Part shown: piece by piece, positions 17,700 to 26,357 of the stretch
Layout: each line of letters opens with the position of its first letter
Position numbering within the stretch: position 1 is the stretch's first letter
DNA from: an uncultured Opitutia bacterium
Lineage (GTDB): Bacteria > Verrucomicrobiota > Verrucomicrobiia > Opitutales > UBA953
DNA length: 64,000 nucleotides
NCBI GenBank assembly: GCA_945957395.1
Contig: CAMFKE010000006.1
Location: 124,001 to 188,000 of the forward strand
Reading direction: 5' to 3'
Notes under the pieces: generated by a model
The model's input: only the letters and a program-made list of their open reading frames with translations
What the model was told of the DNA's origin: nothing
Databases searched by the model: none
Program-made: the position numbers and the translations under genes

Positions 17700-18296
17700 A
17701 TGAGGAACCCCAACGCCCCCCTGAAAACCGTCCGCAAAACGCTCGCCCTCCTCGCGGCCCCCTGCGCGCTGGCCCTGTTCGCCTCGGGCTGCGTGGGCGT
17801 CGACAACGCCTACGCGCCCGGCGAGGCGGGCGTCTGCGAAATCAAACAACTCCCGGCCGCCCGGCTCATCGAGGCGCGCGAGGCCGGCCCGGCGAACGAA
17901 GAGGAGACGATGAACAAGACCTTCCGCCCCCTGTTCGGGTACATTCGCGACAACGAGATCCCGATGACCGCGCCGGTCGAGATGCGCCAGGGACGGGAGG
18001 CCGTCATGGCGTTTCACCTCGCCCCCGAGTCGGCGGCGGGAAAAGACCTGCGCGAAGGCGACCGGGTGAGCTTGCGCACGCTGCCCGAGCGCACCGTCGC
18101 CGCCCTCGCGGTAAACGGCGCGTACACGCCGGAGCGCCTGCGCGAGACCGAGGCCACCCTGCGCGTATGGCTGGCCTGGCACAAGGAATGGGAACCCGAG
18201 GGCGACGCCTACGCCGTGTATTGGGATCCGCCCTTCCTGCCGGGCTTCCTGAAGAAATCGGAAGTGCACATCCCCGTGAAACGCGCGAAACGCTGA
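17700..18296 (+). CDS. SOUL heme-binding family lipoprotein
   Basis: A 198-residue protein with a lipoprotein signal (ALFASGC as lipobox), followed by a SOUL/HBP-type domain. The motif NEIPMTAPVEMRQG is the signature of that family, and the C-terminal YAVYWDPPFLPGFLKKSEV matches its PPF.P...R.NEV-like ending. SOUL proteins bind heme or other tetrapyrroles; here it would be membrane-anchored outside the cytoplasm. The start MRNPNAPLK was chosen so that the signal segment is N-terminal. It diverges from msrA with a 119-base gap holding no other recognisable feature. Confidence 0.87.
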   Translation: MRNPNAPLKTVRKTLALLAAPCALALFASGCVGVDNAYAPGEAGVCEIKQLPAARLIEAREAGPANEEETMNKTFRPLFGYIRDNEIPMTAPVEMRQGREAVMAFHLAPESAAGKDLREGDRVSLRTLPERTVAALAVNGAYTPERLRETEATLRVWLAWHKEWEPEGDAYAVYWDPPFLPGFLKKSEVHIPVKRAKR

Positions 18297-18345
18297 CCGG
18301 CCCCGGCTCGCCCCGCCCGCCAAACCTGCGGACGGATCGGCCAAG

Positions 18346-18380
18346 AAAAAACACGCGGCGCATCGGGCGCCGCGTGTTTT
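18346..18380. terminator. Bidirectional intrinsic terminator
   Basis: A perfect 14-base stem (18348-18361 with 18367-18380) and 5-base loop. The stem begins with A residues on one side and ends with T residues on the other, so it works for both the SOUL lipoprotein gene on plus and the TonB receptor gene on minus. Confidence 0.88.
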
Positions 18381-18408
18381 GCATTTCCCGGCCTGAAGCC
18401 GGCCGCGC

Positions 18409-20520
18409 TCAGAAGCGCACCTCGACGCCCGCGTAGGCGGAGGGGCCGTCGGCCGGACGGAACACCGCCTGGTCGGCACCGCCGGCATCGGCGAGGGTGG
18501 CCAGGGTGGGCGAATAGCGCTCGTCGGTCAGGTTGCGTCCCTCGACGAACACGCGCGCGCCCTTTTTCCAGCGATAGCCGGTCTGCACGCCGAGAACCGC
18601 ATAGGCGGGCGCCTTGTAGGTGTTCGCGCTGTCGATGTAGGGGCTCGTGGCCAGTTCGACATTCGGGCCGACGTAGAAGCCGCACCGGTGCTCGAACATC
18701 AGCTCCACGCGGTGCCGGTAGCGGGAGGCGCCGGGCAGCCGGTTGTCCGCATACACGGCGTCGCGCTGGAAACGGTGGTCGGCGAAATTGCCCGTGTTGC
18801 GCAGCAGCAGGCGCGTGCGCGGCGCCCCGTCGCCGACGGAGCCGCCCTCGGGAAGCTCGCTTAGCAGTTCGAAGTCGAGGCCCATCTCGATGCCGCGATG
18901 CACGGTCTCATCCGCGTTGAGCGTGGTGAAATCGGTGGCCAGCGGGCCGGTGGAATAGGTCATGAACTCGCCCTTCACCAGCGAGTAGTACGGCACGACC
19001 TCCCAGCGCAGGCGACGGCGCTCGCCGCGCAGCCCGAGCTCGGCGGTCCAGGCCCGCTGAGCGTCGAGGTTGTCCGGCATCGCGGAACGGAGGGTCTTGA
19101 ACTGGGCGAAGGTGGGCGCCTCGTAGCTGCGGCTGAGGTTGGCGAAGAGCGCCGTGGTCCGGTCGAACTCGTGGCGCACGCCGACCTTGGGGTTGAAGCC
19201 CGCATACGCCTTGGAACGGTCCTCGGCCGCGCCGCGCCCGAAGGTGTAGTTGAGTTCGCGCGAAGTCCACACGCCCTGCGCCCCCACGGTCACGGCCTCG
19301 CGCCGCGTGACATAGTAGTCCTGCTCGCCGAAAAGCTCGACCGTGTCGGCATGCTGGAACGACGCCTCGCGCTTCGCACCCCGCACGGCGGTGCCGGGCA
19401 GCGGGCGAAACCGGTTGTCGTCCACCACGCCGGTGGAAAGGTTGAAACCGGCGGTCGAGGTGGCGCGCCGGCCGTCCCAATCCCCGTCGTGGCGGACGAC
19501 GCCGTGCAGCGACGCGATGTTGGTGACCTTGTCGGTCACCGGATCGCCGTGCTCGTCGAGGTCGCGGTAGTAGTATCCGGCGGAAAGCTCGGCGCGGGTG
19601 TATTCATTAAAGAACGACAAGGTGTCGGCGACGCGGCCGAGGCGATAGGCCCGGTAGGTCTTGTAAAGCTCGGCCGCGGGCGCGGCGGACTCCGGCGAAT
19701 TTTCCAGAACGGCGCGGGTCACGTCGCCCGGCGTCTGCGCGAAGAAATCGGTGAAGCCGGCGAACACGCGATTCTCCACGCCCTCCGCGAGCTTGGCGCC
19801 CGCGTTCACATTCACGCGATGCGCGTTCGAGGCGGAGTTCTCGCGAAAACCGTCGGCTTGCGCGTAGGAGTAGGCCCCGTAGCCGTCGAGCGCCCCCGAG
19901 GCCCCGCCGGCGGCGACGAAGCCCTTGGCGTAGCCGAACGACCCGCCCATGCCCACCAGCGTGAGACCGGGCGAGGTGCGCCCCGTGCGGGATATCAGGT
20001 TGATCGCGCCGCCGAGAGCGCCGGCGCCGTAGCGCAGGGCGTTGGCGCCACGCCAGACCTCGACGCCTTCGAGCGCCTGCGGGTCGATGAGCGACATCTC
20101 CATGAGCCCGTCGGCCTGGTTGAGCGGAACACCGTCCTGCAGCACGACGACGCCGCGACCGTTGCCGGTCTTGTCGCTCAGGCCGGATCCGCGGATGGAC
20201 ACCCGGGTGGTGTCGGGCGTGCCTCGCGTGTCCGCATCGACGCCCACCTGGCCGCGCAGCATGTCGGAGAACCCGGGCAGCGGCGCCCTCGCAAGGTCGG
20301 CGGCGGACACGACATTCACGCCGCCGTTGACCCGCGCGAGCCGCTCGCGGGACTCCGCCATGGGAGCCTCCTCCGGCTTGGGTTCGGCGACGGGCGCCGC
20401 CGCCGACACGACGACCGGCGGCAGAGTCGAGGGCTCGCCCGCGAGTGAAAACGCCGGGCCCAGGGAGGCGGCTGCCGCGAGAAGCGCGTGGCGGGAAAGG
20501 CTGAGCGAAAGGTGCCGCAT
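18409..20520 (-). CDS. TonB-dependent outer-membrane receptor (internal start within composite frame)
   Basis: Starting at the internal ATG at 20520 gives a 703-residue receptor with its own signal peptide (MRHLSLSLSRHALLAAA, cleaved near SLAGEP). A plug domain follows with FSDMLRGQVGVDADTRG, RVSIRGSGLSDK, VVVLQDGVPLNQADG and IDPQALEGVEVWRGANAL. The beta-barrel ends EGRNLTDERYSPTL and finally AGVEVRF with the terminal Phe expected for outer-membrane insertion. Length and domain order match siderophore/vitamin/oligosaccharide receptors; the ligand is not identifiable. Pairing with a secreted BNR/LamG protein hints at uptake of a glycan or protein breakdown product, as inference. A terminator follows the stop. 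Confidence 0.9.
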   Translation of the reverse strand: MRHLSLSLSRHALLAAAASLGPAFSLAGEPSTLPPVVVSAAAPVAEPKPEEAPMAESRERLARVNGGVNVVSAADLARAPLPGFSDMLRGQVGVDADTRGTPDTTRVSIRGSGLSDKTGNGRGVVVLQDGVPLNQADGLMEMSLIDPQALEGVEVWRGANALRYGAGALGGAINLISRTGRTSPGLTLVGMGGSFGYAKGFVAAGGASGALDGYGAYSYAQADGFRENSASNAHRVNVNAGAKLAEGVENRVFAGFTDFFAQTPGDVTRAVLENSPESAAPAAELYKTYRAYRLGRVADTLSFFNEYTRAELSAGYYYRDLDEHGDPVTDKVTNIASLHGVVRHDGDWDGRRATSTAGFNLSTGVVDDNRFRPLPGTAVRGAKREASFQHADTVELFGEQDYYVTRREAVTVGAQGVWTSRELNYTFGRGAAEDRSKAYAGFNPKVGVRHEFDRTTALFANLSRSYEAPTFAQFKTLRSAMPDNLDAQRAWTAELGLRGERRRLRWEVVPYYSLVKGEFMTYSTGPLATDFTTLNADETVHRGIEMGLDFELLSELPEGGSVGDGAPRTRLLLRNTGNFADHRFQRDAVYADNRLPGASRYRHRVELMFEHRCGFYVGPNVELATSPYIDSANTYKAPAYAVLGVQTGYRWKKGARVFVEGRNLTDERYSPTLATLADAGGADQAVFRPADGPSAYAGVEVRF

Positions 20521-23500
20521 GAACGAACGGGGGGATGCCGGGAGGGCGCGGCGCAAAGGCGGAACCAACGCACAATGCGGCGCGCGCCGCCACGACTCGG
20601 CGCCGAAAACGCCCCCGGCGGTTTCCTCACCGGAAGCGGGCGCGGGGCGGTCGGAGGGCACGGTCTCCACCGGATCGTCCACCGGGCGGCCGAGCACCTG
20701 CGCGTTCTGCGCGGCGTAGCGCTCGTCGAGCTCGGGATTGGGCACGCGTTCCAGGTCCATCAGCGACTGCAGCCTGCGCTTGCCGACGGCGCCCTTGAGG
20801 TCGGCGAGCGCCTCGCCGTTGCGGAAGGCCAGGGTCTTCACGGCCGCTCCGATGCGGTCGGTGGCCTTCTCGGAGGCGGCGGAGCCGACGGACATGGAGT
20901 GACCGAGCACCGGGTCCACATGCAGCACGGGGTCCGGCGAGCCGTCGAACTGGAAGTACGCGAGCAGCCCGCGCTCGGCCTTGGTGAGCGGTTTCGCGGC
21001 GAGCGACCGGACGCCGGCGGGCGGCACGGCGGCGGCCCACAGCGTGACCTCGTCGACCGTGCCGGTCCAGCCGCAGGAGCCGTCGGCGAGGCCGCCGAGG
21101 CTGAGCATGTCGCCGGGCGCGAAGTCGAAGGACTTGGCGCCGTAGTTGCGCGAGGCGGCCTCGGCGCCGTTGATGTAGACGGTGGCCTTGCCGGCGTCGA
21201 ACACGCACGCCAGGTGCGCCCACTTGCCGGGCTCCAGCCTGGCGCCCGTGTTGGCGCCCCAGCCGTCGCCGTTGACGCTCACGCGCACCGAGCCGTCGGC
21301 CTGGATGAACACGCGGGCGTGGCCCTTCTTGCCGTCCAGCGAGAGAGCGGCGCGCAGGCCGTCGCCCTTGGCGCGCTCGTCGGGCTTGACCCAGGCGGAG
21401 AGGGTGAGCGCGGGGCCGGAGGCGGGGGCGAGCAGCGTGGTGTGCAGGGCGCCGGGCTCCTTGAAGCAGAGGGCGTCGCCGGGCCCCTTGGAGAACCGGG
21501 CCCTCACGGTGCCCAGACGGGCGGTGGTGCGGGAGGACCAGGAAAGGGTCTTGCCGTCGGGCGTGAGGATGGAGAGCTGAGCGCCGTAGGTGCCGGGGTT
21601 GGCGTAGGCGACCTCGACATTCTCGCCCTCGGCGGTCGCGGGCGCGCCGCCGGGGAAGCTCCAGCGGAACTTGGAGCCGGCGGGAGCGGAGGAGACGTCG
21701 AAATACTTCACCTTGAACGGCCCGCGCTGGGCGTACTGCACGGGCGTGTCCACACGCACCGAGGTGAACGGCTTCGAGGGCTCGGCGAGCGTGCGCTCGA
21801 AGAAGCCCTTGTTGGACGCCACGCGCACGAGCCCCTGCGCCGGCGCCACCTTCACATACGAATTCATGTTCGTGCGCGGGAGGCCGTCGGAAAGGTTTTT
21901 CCAATCCTGCATGTCGGCGTTGAGGTAGGCCACGCGGGAGGCGGTGATGGCGTAGACGCCGGCGCGGGTGCCCGGCTGGCACTCCAGGTCGCGCACGGGT
22001 CCGTCGCCGCGGATGTCGTCGCCGTAGAGCGAGCCGGTCACATCGGTCCAGGTCTTGCCGTCGTCGACGGAGCGCAGCACGAAGCCCTTCTGCGAGCCGC
22101 GGTTGGCGGAGCCGGCGAGGTAGAGGGTCTTCGCGTCGGACTGGTCGGCGGCGACGAGGCGGATGCCGTAGGAGGTCTTGTTCCAGGGCGTCTCCTTGCC
22201 GTCGATGAGCACGGACTTGGGCGTGACCTCGGCCCATTCGCCGCCGAGGTAGCGGGTGAGCCAGGCGCGACCGCCCTCGGTGAGCAGGATGAAGCCCGGC
22301 ACGCAGTGAGCGGTCGTGCAGTCCACGATCATGCTGTTGAACCGGCGCAGCGAGCGCTCGTCGGACTTGTCGTTGAACACGACGAGGTCGCACTTGCCGC
22401 CCTCGCGGCGGCGGTATCCGTAAAGGGCATACGCGCGGGTGGCGTCGAAGGGCGTGGCCCAGCTCCAGAAGAGCTCGCCGGCGAAACCGTAGGAGCGGAT
22501 GGCGCCGGCCGGCTTGGGCTCGCCGGGCCTGGGGATGAACTTGGCCACGCGCCAGGGGCCGTACACGACATACTTGTCGGCCGGGTTCACATAGCACTGC
22601 GAGGCGTCGCCGCCGCCGATGTTGAGCCACTCGTCGCCCCAGTGTTCGGCGTGCTTCACATGCACCGGGCCGTGGTTGCAGGCCACGATCATGACGCCCG
22701 GGTCGCGCCAGGCGTGGTCGTAGCCCCAGGTCTCCACACCGGTGATGCCGCGGGAGATGAGGCGCATGTGCGCCATGCGGTCGTCGGAGAAGAGCAGCTG
22801 GCCGTCGTTGCCGAACCAGGCCTTCTCGCCGCGCACGATGGCCTGCTGGAAGTCGCCGTGCACGGCGTACTCGTCGGTGTTTCCGGGCGCCTGCATCTCG
22901 CTCTTCCCGCGCAGGCCGGGCAGGGTTTTCTGCTGCTGGGTGAAGTAGTACTGCCAGGTCTTGCCGCCGTCGAAGGTCATCCAGGGCGCGTAGGCGCCGG
23001 CGACCATGACATCCGGGTTGGTGTCGGAGGTGTCGAACCACATGTCCCACACGCCCTGGTGCAGGGAGCTTTCGGCCTTGAACCAATCGAGGGTGGAGCC
23101 GCCCACGAGGTTGGGCCGCTCGGGCGTGGGCAGCTGCACGTCGTGCTCGTCGCTCCAGATGTCCCGGAAGGTCTTGCCGGCGTCGTCGGAGATCCAAAGG
23201 CCCTTCACGCCGCGCAGCGGGTTGTCGTTCTTCTTGGCCTCCGCGTCGGTCAGGCGGTCGGCGACGATCTTGTCCCTGGTGCTCTTCTTGTCGTCGATGC
23301 GCAGGTGGTAGTTGGAGCCGAAGCCCATGACCACGACGCGGTCGGGCTTGGTGCGGCAGACGCCGAGGTAGAGGATGTTGACGAACTTGCCCTTGCGGCC
23401 GGCGTACTCGACGGGGAAGTTTTGGGTGATTTTCGTCCAGGTCTTGCCGCCGTCGTCGGAGCGGTGGAAATCGCTCCAGTCGCCGCCCATCCAGGGGTTG

Positions 23501-24156
23501 GGGTATTTGGAGCAGGTGGCGTAAAGGATGTCGGGGTTCTTGGGGTGCAGGCGCACGGAGTCCGCCGGCATGTCCGAGAGCCTGCGCCAGGTGGCGCCGG
23601 CATCGTCGGAGCGGAACAGTCCGGTGTCGGTCCCGAGGTACACCACGCGGCCGTCGCCGGAGCAATCGACGGTCACGCGGTGCGAGGTGTAACCGCCGGC
23701 AGGATACTCGGCGGAGCGGTCGATGGTCCGGTCGGCCAGCTTCTTCCAAGTGCGACCGCCGTCCTCGGACTTCATGACGCCGTGGGTGCCGGCGGCGTAG
23801 ACGACGGAGGGCTTGTCGTGGGCGAAGCGGATGGAGCGATGGGTGTTGAGGCCCTCCACATCCCAATCCACATTCTTCCAGGTCTTGCCGGCGTCCTCGG
23901 AGAGCCACAGGCCGCCGATCTGCGTCGAGGTCAGGATGCGGTCGTTGTCGGAAGGGTCCACGGAGACCCCGATGAAAACGCCCATGGCGCCGCCGTGCCC
24001 GTCCACCCATTTCGCGAAGCCCACATTGCGCCAGGGGGACTGCGACAAGGTCGGGATAAGGCCCGGAGGAGGATTCGCGACCGGGGCCGGGGCGGCGAGG
24101 GCGGCCCCCGCGAGGAAAAGCGGAGAAAGGATGACCGGAACGAAACGATGAAGCAT
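18409..24156 (-). CDS. 1915-codon composite frame: secreted BNR-repeat/LamG protein running into a TonB-dependent receptor
   Basis: The frame opens with a signal peptide (MLHRFVPVILSPLFLAGAALA). Many Asp-box BNR motifs follow, for example LWLSEDAGKTW, VMKSEDGGRTW, LFRSDDAGATW, FHRSDDGGKTW and VLRSVDDGKTW, predicting one or two beta-propellers as in sortilin-like proteins and GH74-type enzymes. A PKD-like segment and a LamG-type domain (ALTLSAWVKPDE, GKWAHLACVFD, DEVTLWAAAV) come next, to about residue 1110. After residue 1175 the sequence looks non-coding, and at residue 1213 a new signal peptide and a complete TonB receptor begin in the same frame. No stop codon separates them. Catalytic residues of GH74 could not be assigned. 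Normally these would be two genes; the fused frame may reflect a lost stop or a sequencing error. Confidence 0.75.
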   Translation of the reverse strand: MLHRFVPVILSPLFLAGAALAAPAPVANPPPGLIPTLSQSPWRNVGFAKWVDGHGGAMGVFIGVSVDPSDNDRILTSTQIGGLWLSEDAGKTWKNVDWDVEGLNTHRSIRFAHDKPSVVYAAGTHGVMKSEDGGRTWKKLADRTIDRSAEYPAGGYTSHRVTVDCSGDGRVVYLGTDTGLFRSDDAGATWRRLSDMPADSVRLHPKNPDILYATCSKYPNPWMGGDWSDFHRSDDGGKTWTKITQNFPVEYAGRKGKFVNILYLGVCRTKPDRVVVMGFGSNYHLRIDDKKSTRDKIVADRLTDAEAKKNDNPLRGVKGLWISDDAGKTFRDIWSDEHDVQLPTPERPNLVGGSTLDWFKAESSLHQGVWDMWFDTSDTNPDVMVAGAYAPWMTFDGGKTWQYYFTQQQKTLPGLRGKSEMQAPGNTDEYAVHGDFQQAIVRGEKAWFGNDGQLLFSDDRMAHMRLISRGITGVETWGYDHAWRDPGVMIVACNHGPVHVKHAEHWGDEWLNIGGGDASQCYVNPADKYVVYGPWRVAKFIPRPGEPKPAGAIRSYGFAGELFWSWATPFDATRAYALYGYRRREGGKCDLVVFNDKSDERSLRRFNSMIVDCTTAHCVPGFILLTEGGRAWLTRYLGGEWAEVTPKSVLIDGKETPWNKTSYGIRLVAADQSDAKTLYLAGSANRGSQKGFVLRSVDDGKTWTDVTGSLYGDDIRGDGPVRDLECQPGTRAGVYAITASRVAYLNADMQDWKNLSDGLPRTNMNSYVKVAPAQGLVRVASNKGFFERTLAEPSKPFTSVRVDTPVQYAQRGPFKVKYFDVSSAPAGSKFRWSFPGGAPATAEGENVEVAYANPGTYGAQLSILTPDGKTLSWSSRTTARLGTVRARFSKGPGDALCFKEPGALHTTLLAPASGPALTLSAWVKPDERAKGDGLRAALSLDGKKGHARVFIQADGSVRVSVNGDGWGANTGARLEPGKWAHLACVFDAGKATVYINGAEAASRNYGAKSFDFAPGDMLSLGGLADGSCGWTGTVDEVTLWAAAVPPAGVRSLAAKPLTKAERGLLAYFQFDGSPDPVLHVDPVLGHSMSVGSAASEKATDRIGAAVKTLAFRNGEALADLKGAVGKRRLQSLMDLERVPNPELDERYAAQNAQVLGRPVDDPVETVPSDRPAPASGEETAGGVFGAESWRRAPHCALVPPLRRALPASPRSFMRHLSLSLSRHALLAAAASLGPAFSLAGEPSTLPPVVVSAAAPVAEPKPEEAPMAESRERLARVNGGVNVVSAADLARAPLPGFSDMLRGQVGVDADTRGTPDTTRVSIRGSGLSDKTGNGRGVVVLQDGVPLNQADGLMEMSLIDPQALEGVEVWRGANALRYGAGALGGAINLISRTGRTSPGLTLVGMGGSFGYAKGFVAAGGASGALDGYGAYSYAQADGFRENSASNAHRVNVNAGAKLAEGVENRVFAGFTDFFAQTPGDVTRAVLENSPESAAPAAELYKTYRAYRLGRVADTLSFFNEYTRAELSAGYYYRDLDEHGDPVTDKVTNIASLHGVVRHDGDWDGRRATSTAGFNLSTGVVDDNRFRPLPGTAVRGAKREASFQHADTVELFGEQDYYVTRREAVTVGAQGVWTSRELNYTFGRGAAEDRSKAYAGFNPKVGVRHEFDRTTALFANLSRSYEAPTFAQFKTLRSAMPDNLDAQRAWTAELGLRGERRRLRWEVVPYYSLVKGEFMTYSTGPLATDFTTLNADETVHRGIEMGLDFELLSELPEGGSVGDGAPRTRLLLRNTGNFADHRFQRDAVYADNRLPGASRYRHRVELMFEHRCGFYVGPNVELATSPYIDSANTYKAPAYAVLGVQTGYRWKKGARVFVEGRNLTDERYSPTLATLADAGGADQAVFRPADGPSAYAGVEVRF

Positions 24157-24334
24157 GGGGAGGGGCGAGGACGATCAGCGGGGAGCCGGGGGTAATGGCC
24201 GAAAAACAGAGACTCGGAGCCAAGGTTCCACCCTTGCGCAACGATGTCCCGCGCGGGCGCCTTTTTCTCGCGCCGGCATGAAAAAGCTGGCCCGAACCGG
24301 CCCCGGCTACAGCTTCCGGCGCACTTAAAGCGCA

Positions 24335-26158
24335 ATGGACAAGAAAAACACCGCCATCGGCGTCGGCCTCATCGCCGCCGCGCTCGGCCTGCTCCTATAC
24401 AACGGCAGCCAGCAACCCAAGGTCGCCCCCCGCCCGACCCCCGCACCGTCCGCCGTCGTCGGCACGCCGGCCACCCCGACCACGCCCACGCCCGCGCCCG
24501 CCGCGGCACCGAGCACGCCCGCCACGCCGCGCGCCCCCGAGAAGCTCGTGACGCTGGAGAACGACACGCTGCGCGTCACGCTCACCACGCACGGCGGCGC
24601 CATCCGCTCCGTGGCGCTCAAGAAGCACGCGTCGGCCCTGGACAAGAAGCCGCAGGAATCCCCGGTGGTCTTCAACGAGAAGGGTCCCTCCCCCGCCCTC
24701 GCCCTCTCCTTCCCCGACCCCGTGACCGGCAAGCCCGTCGCCTGGGACGCCTCCTTCGCGATCAAGGAGCAGTCGGCCACGCGCGTGGTGTTCGAAGCCG
24801 CCCGCGCCGACGGCCTCGTGGTCACGCGCGAGTTCGCCTTCGCGCCCGACAAGGGCGACAAGAAGGCCGACCCGCACCGCATCGCGCACAAGACGAGCTT
24901 CACGCGCACCGGCGGCGCCGCCGCTCCGGTCGTGTCGGGCTTGAACCTCGGCACGCTCCTGCCGGTCGTGAGCGACCCCGCCAACCAGTTCCTCAACGTC
25001 TCGCTGTATGACGGCGACAACTACGAGATTGTCGGCGTCGACAAGTTCAAGGACAGCTCGGGCTTCCTCGGCTTCGGCGCGCACAAGGCGCTGCCGGACC
25101 TCGCGCTGCCGCGCACCGAGAAGCCCCTGCGCTGGGTGGCCTCGTCGAACCAGTTCTTCGCCGGCATCGCCACCTTCGACGCCCCCACGCGCGAGCTGTC
25201 CACCGGCCTGTTCGCGCACCCGGTGGTCATCGGCAAGGAGGCCGACGGTCATGACAAGCTCACGCTGACCGCCGAAGCCGGCATCAACCTGGGCAACCTC
25301 GCCCCCGGCGAGACCAAGGCCGTGGCGCTCGACTACTTCGTGGGCCCCAAGGAGTACACGCGCCTCTCCGAGCTCGGCGACGGGCAGGACCGCGTCGTGC
25401 AGTTCACGAAGCTCTTCGGCTTCATGTCCATCAACTGGCTGTGCAAGCTGCTGATGGCCTCGCTCAACGGCCTGCACTGGATCACCTCCTCCTTCGGCGG
25501 CGAGTGGGCCTGGGGACTGGCCATCGTGTCGCTCACCGGCCTCATCAAGGGCCTCACCTGGCCGCTCACCGGCATGCAAATGAAGGCGGCCGAAAACATG
25601 AAGAAGCTTCAGAAGCCCATGGAGGCCCTGAAGGAGAAGTACAAAGACAACCCGCAGAAGATGCAGCAGGAGACCATGAAGCTGTATGCGGAGCACAAGG
25701 TGAACCCGTTCGCCGGATGCCTCCCCATCCTCATTCAGATTCCCATCTTCTTCGGCCTGTACGTCGCCTTCCAGACCTGCGCCGAACTTCGCCATCAGCC
25801 CTTCCTGTGGTTCCCCGACCTTTCGGTCGCCGATACCATCCACGGACTGCCGCCGTACATCCACATCATGCCGGTCCTCATGGGCGTCACCATGCTCGTG
25901 AACATGCGCATGACCCCGATGACCAATGTGGATCCCAACCAGAAGACCCTGTTCTATGTGATGATGGGCCTCTTCCCGGTCATGTGCTACACCTCGCCCG
26001 CCGGCCTCACCACCTACTGGACGGTGAACAACCTGCTCACCCTCCTGCAGACCTGGCTGAACAAGCGCAAGCAGGCCGCGCTCGCCGCCGCCTCGGCGCC
26101 CGGCACCGTCGAGATCATCCCGCCCGCCAAGTCCAAGCCGGGCAAGGCGAAGAAGTAG
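24335..26158 (+). CDS. yidC: Membrane protein insertase YidC
   Basis: A 607-residue YidC of the Gram-negative type. It has an N-terminal membrane anchor (IGVGLIAAALGLLLYNG), a Pro/Ala-rich linker, a large periplasmic domain (about residues 70-350) and the C-terminal five-helix Oxa1 core, including KLFGFMSINWLCKLLMA, VNPFAGCLPILIQIPIFFGLYV and SPAGLTTYWTVNNLLTLLQTW. It inserts inner-membrane proteins alone or with SecYEG. The segment LIKGLTWPLTGMQ has Lys where E. coli YidC has the conserved groove Arg (R366). The usual rnpA/rpmH neighbours are absent. A strong terminator follows. It is divergent from the BNR-protein gene across 178 bases. Confidence 0.97.
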   Translation: MDKKNTAIGVGLIAAALGLLLYNGSQQPKVAPRPTPAPSAVVGTPATPTTPTPAPAAAPSTPATPRAPEKLVTLENDTLRVTLTTHGGAIRSVALKKHASALDKKPQESPVVFNEKGPSPALALSFPDPVTGKPVAWDASFAIKEQSATRVVFEAARADGLVVTREFAFAPDKGDKKADPHRIAHKTSFTRTGGAAAPVVSGLNLGTLLPVVSDPANQFLNVSLYDGDNYEIVGVDKFKDSSGFLGFGAHKALPDLALPRTEKPLRWVASSNQFFAGIATFDAPTRELSTGLFAHPVVIGKEADGHDKLTLTAEAGINLGNLAPGETKAVALDYFVGPKEYTRLSELGDGQDRVVQFTKLFGFMSINWLCKLLMASLNGLHWITSSFGGEWAWGLAIVSLTGLIKGLTWPLTGMQMKAAENMKKLQKPMEALKEKYKDNPQKMQQETMKLYAEHKVNPFAGCLPILIQIPIFFGLYVAFQTCAELRHQPFLWFPDLSVADTIHGLPPYIHIMPVLMGVTMLVNMRMTPMTNVDPNQKTLFYVMMGLFPVMCYTSPAGLTTYWTVNNLLTLLQTWLNKRKQAALAAASAPGTVEIIPPAKSKPGKAKK

Positions 26159-26183
26159 CCCGACAAGCCCTCTCGCGCCTCCC

Positions 26184-26220
26184 AAGCACCCGCGCCCTCA
26201 TCGGCGCGGGTGCTTCGTTT
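26184..26220 (+). terminator. Intrinsic terminator of yidC
   Basis: A perfect 13-base stem (26184-26196 with 26203-26215), 6-base loop, then CGTTTT. It lies 25 bases after the yidC stop. Confidence 0.9.
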
Positions 26221-26357
26221 TCCGGAGGCTCGCCGCCTGGCGCGCAAACAGTCACGAGGATGATTCCCGGGCGTTTCTGAAGCGCGCCGGCGGTTCGCTG
26301 CAACTTTCACACCGGGTCCGCGAAATCGCCACACACGCGGAGTTGAATGGAAATCCC

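Noticed and set aside
26343-26357. TTG start five codons before the PEP-CTERM protein ATG
   Set aside because: The ATG at 26358 gives a normal basic n-region; the TTG reading has no ribosome site.
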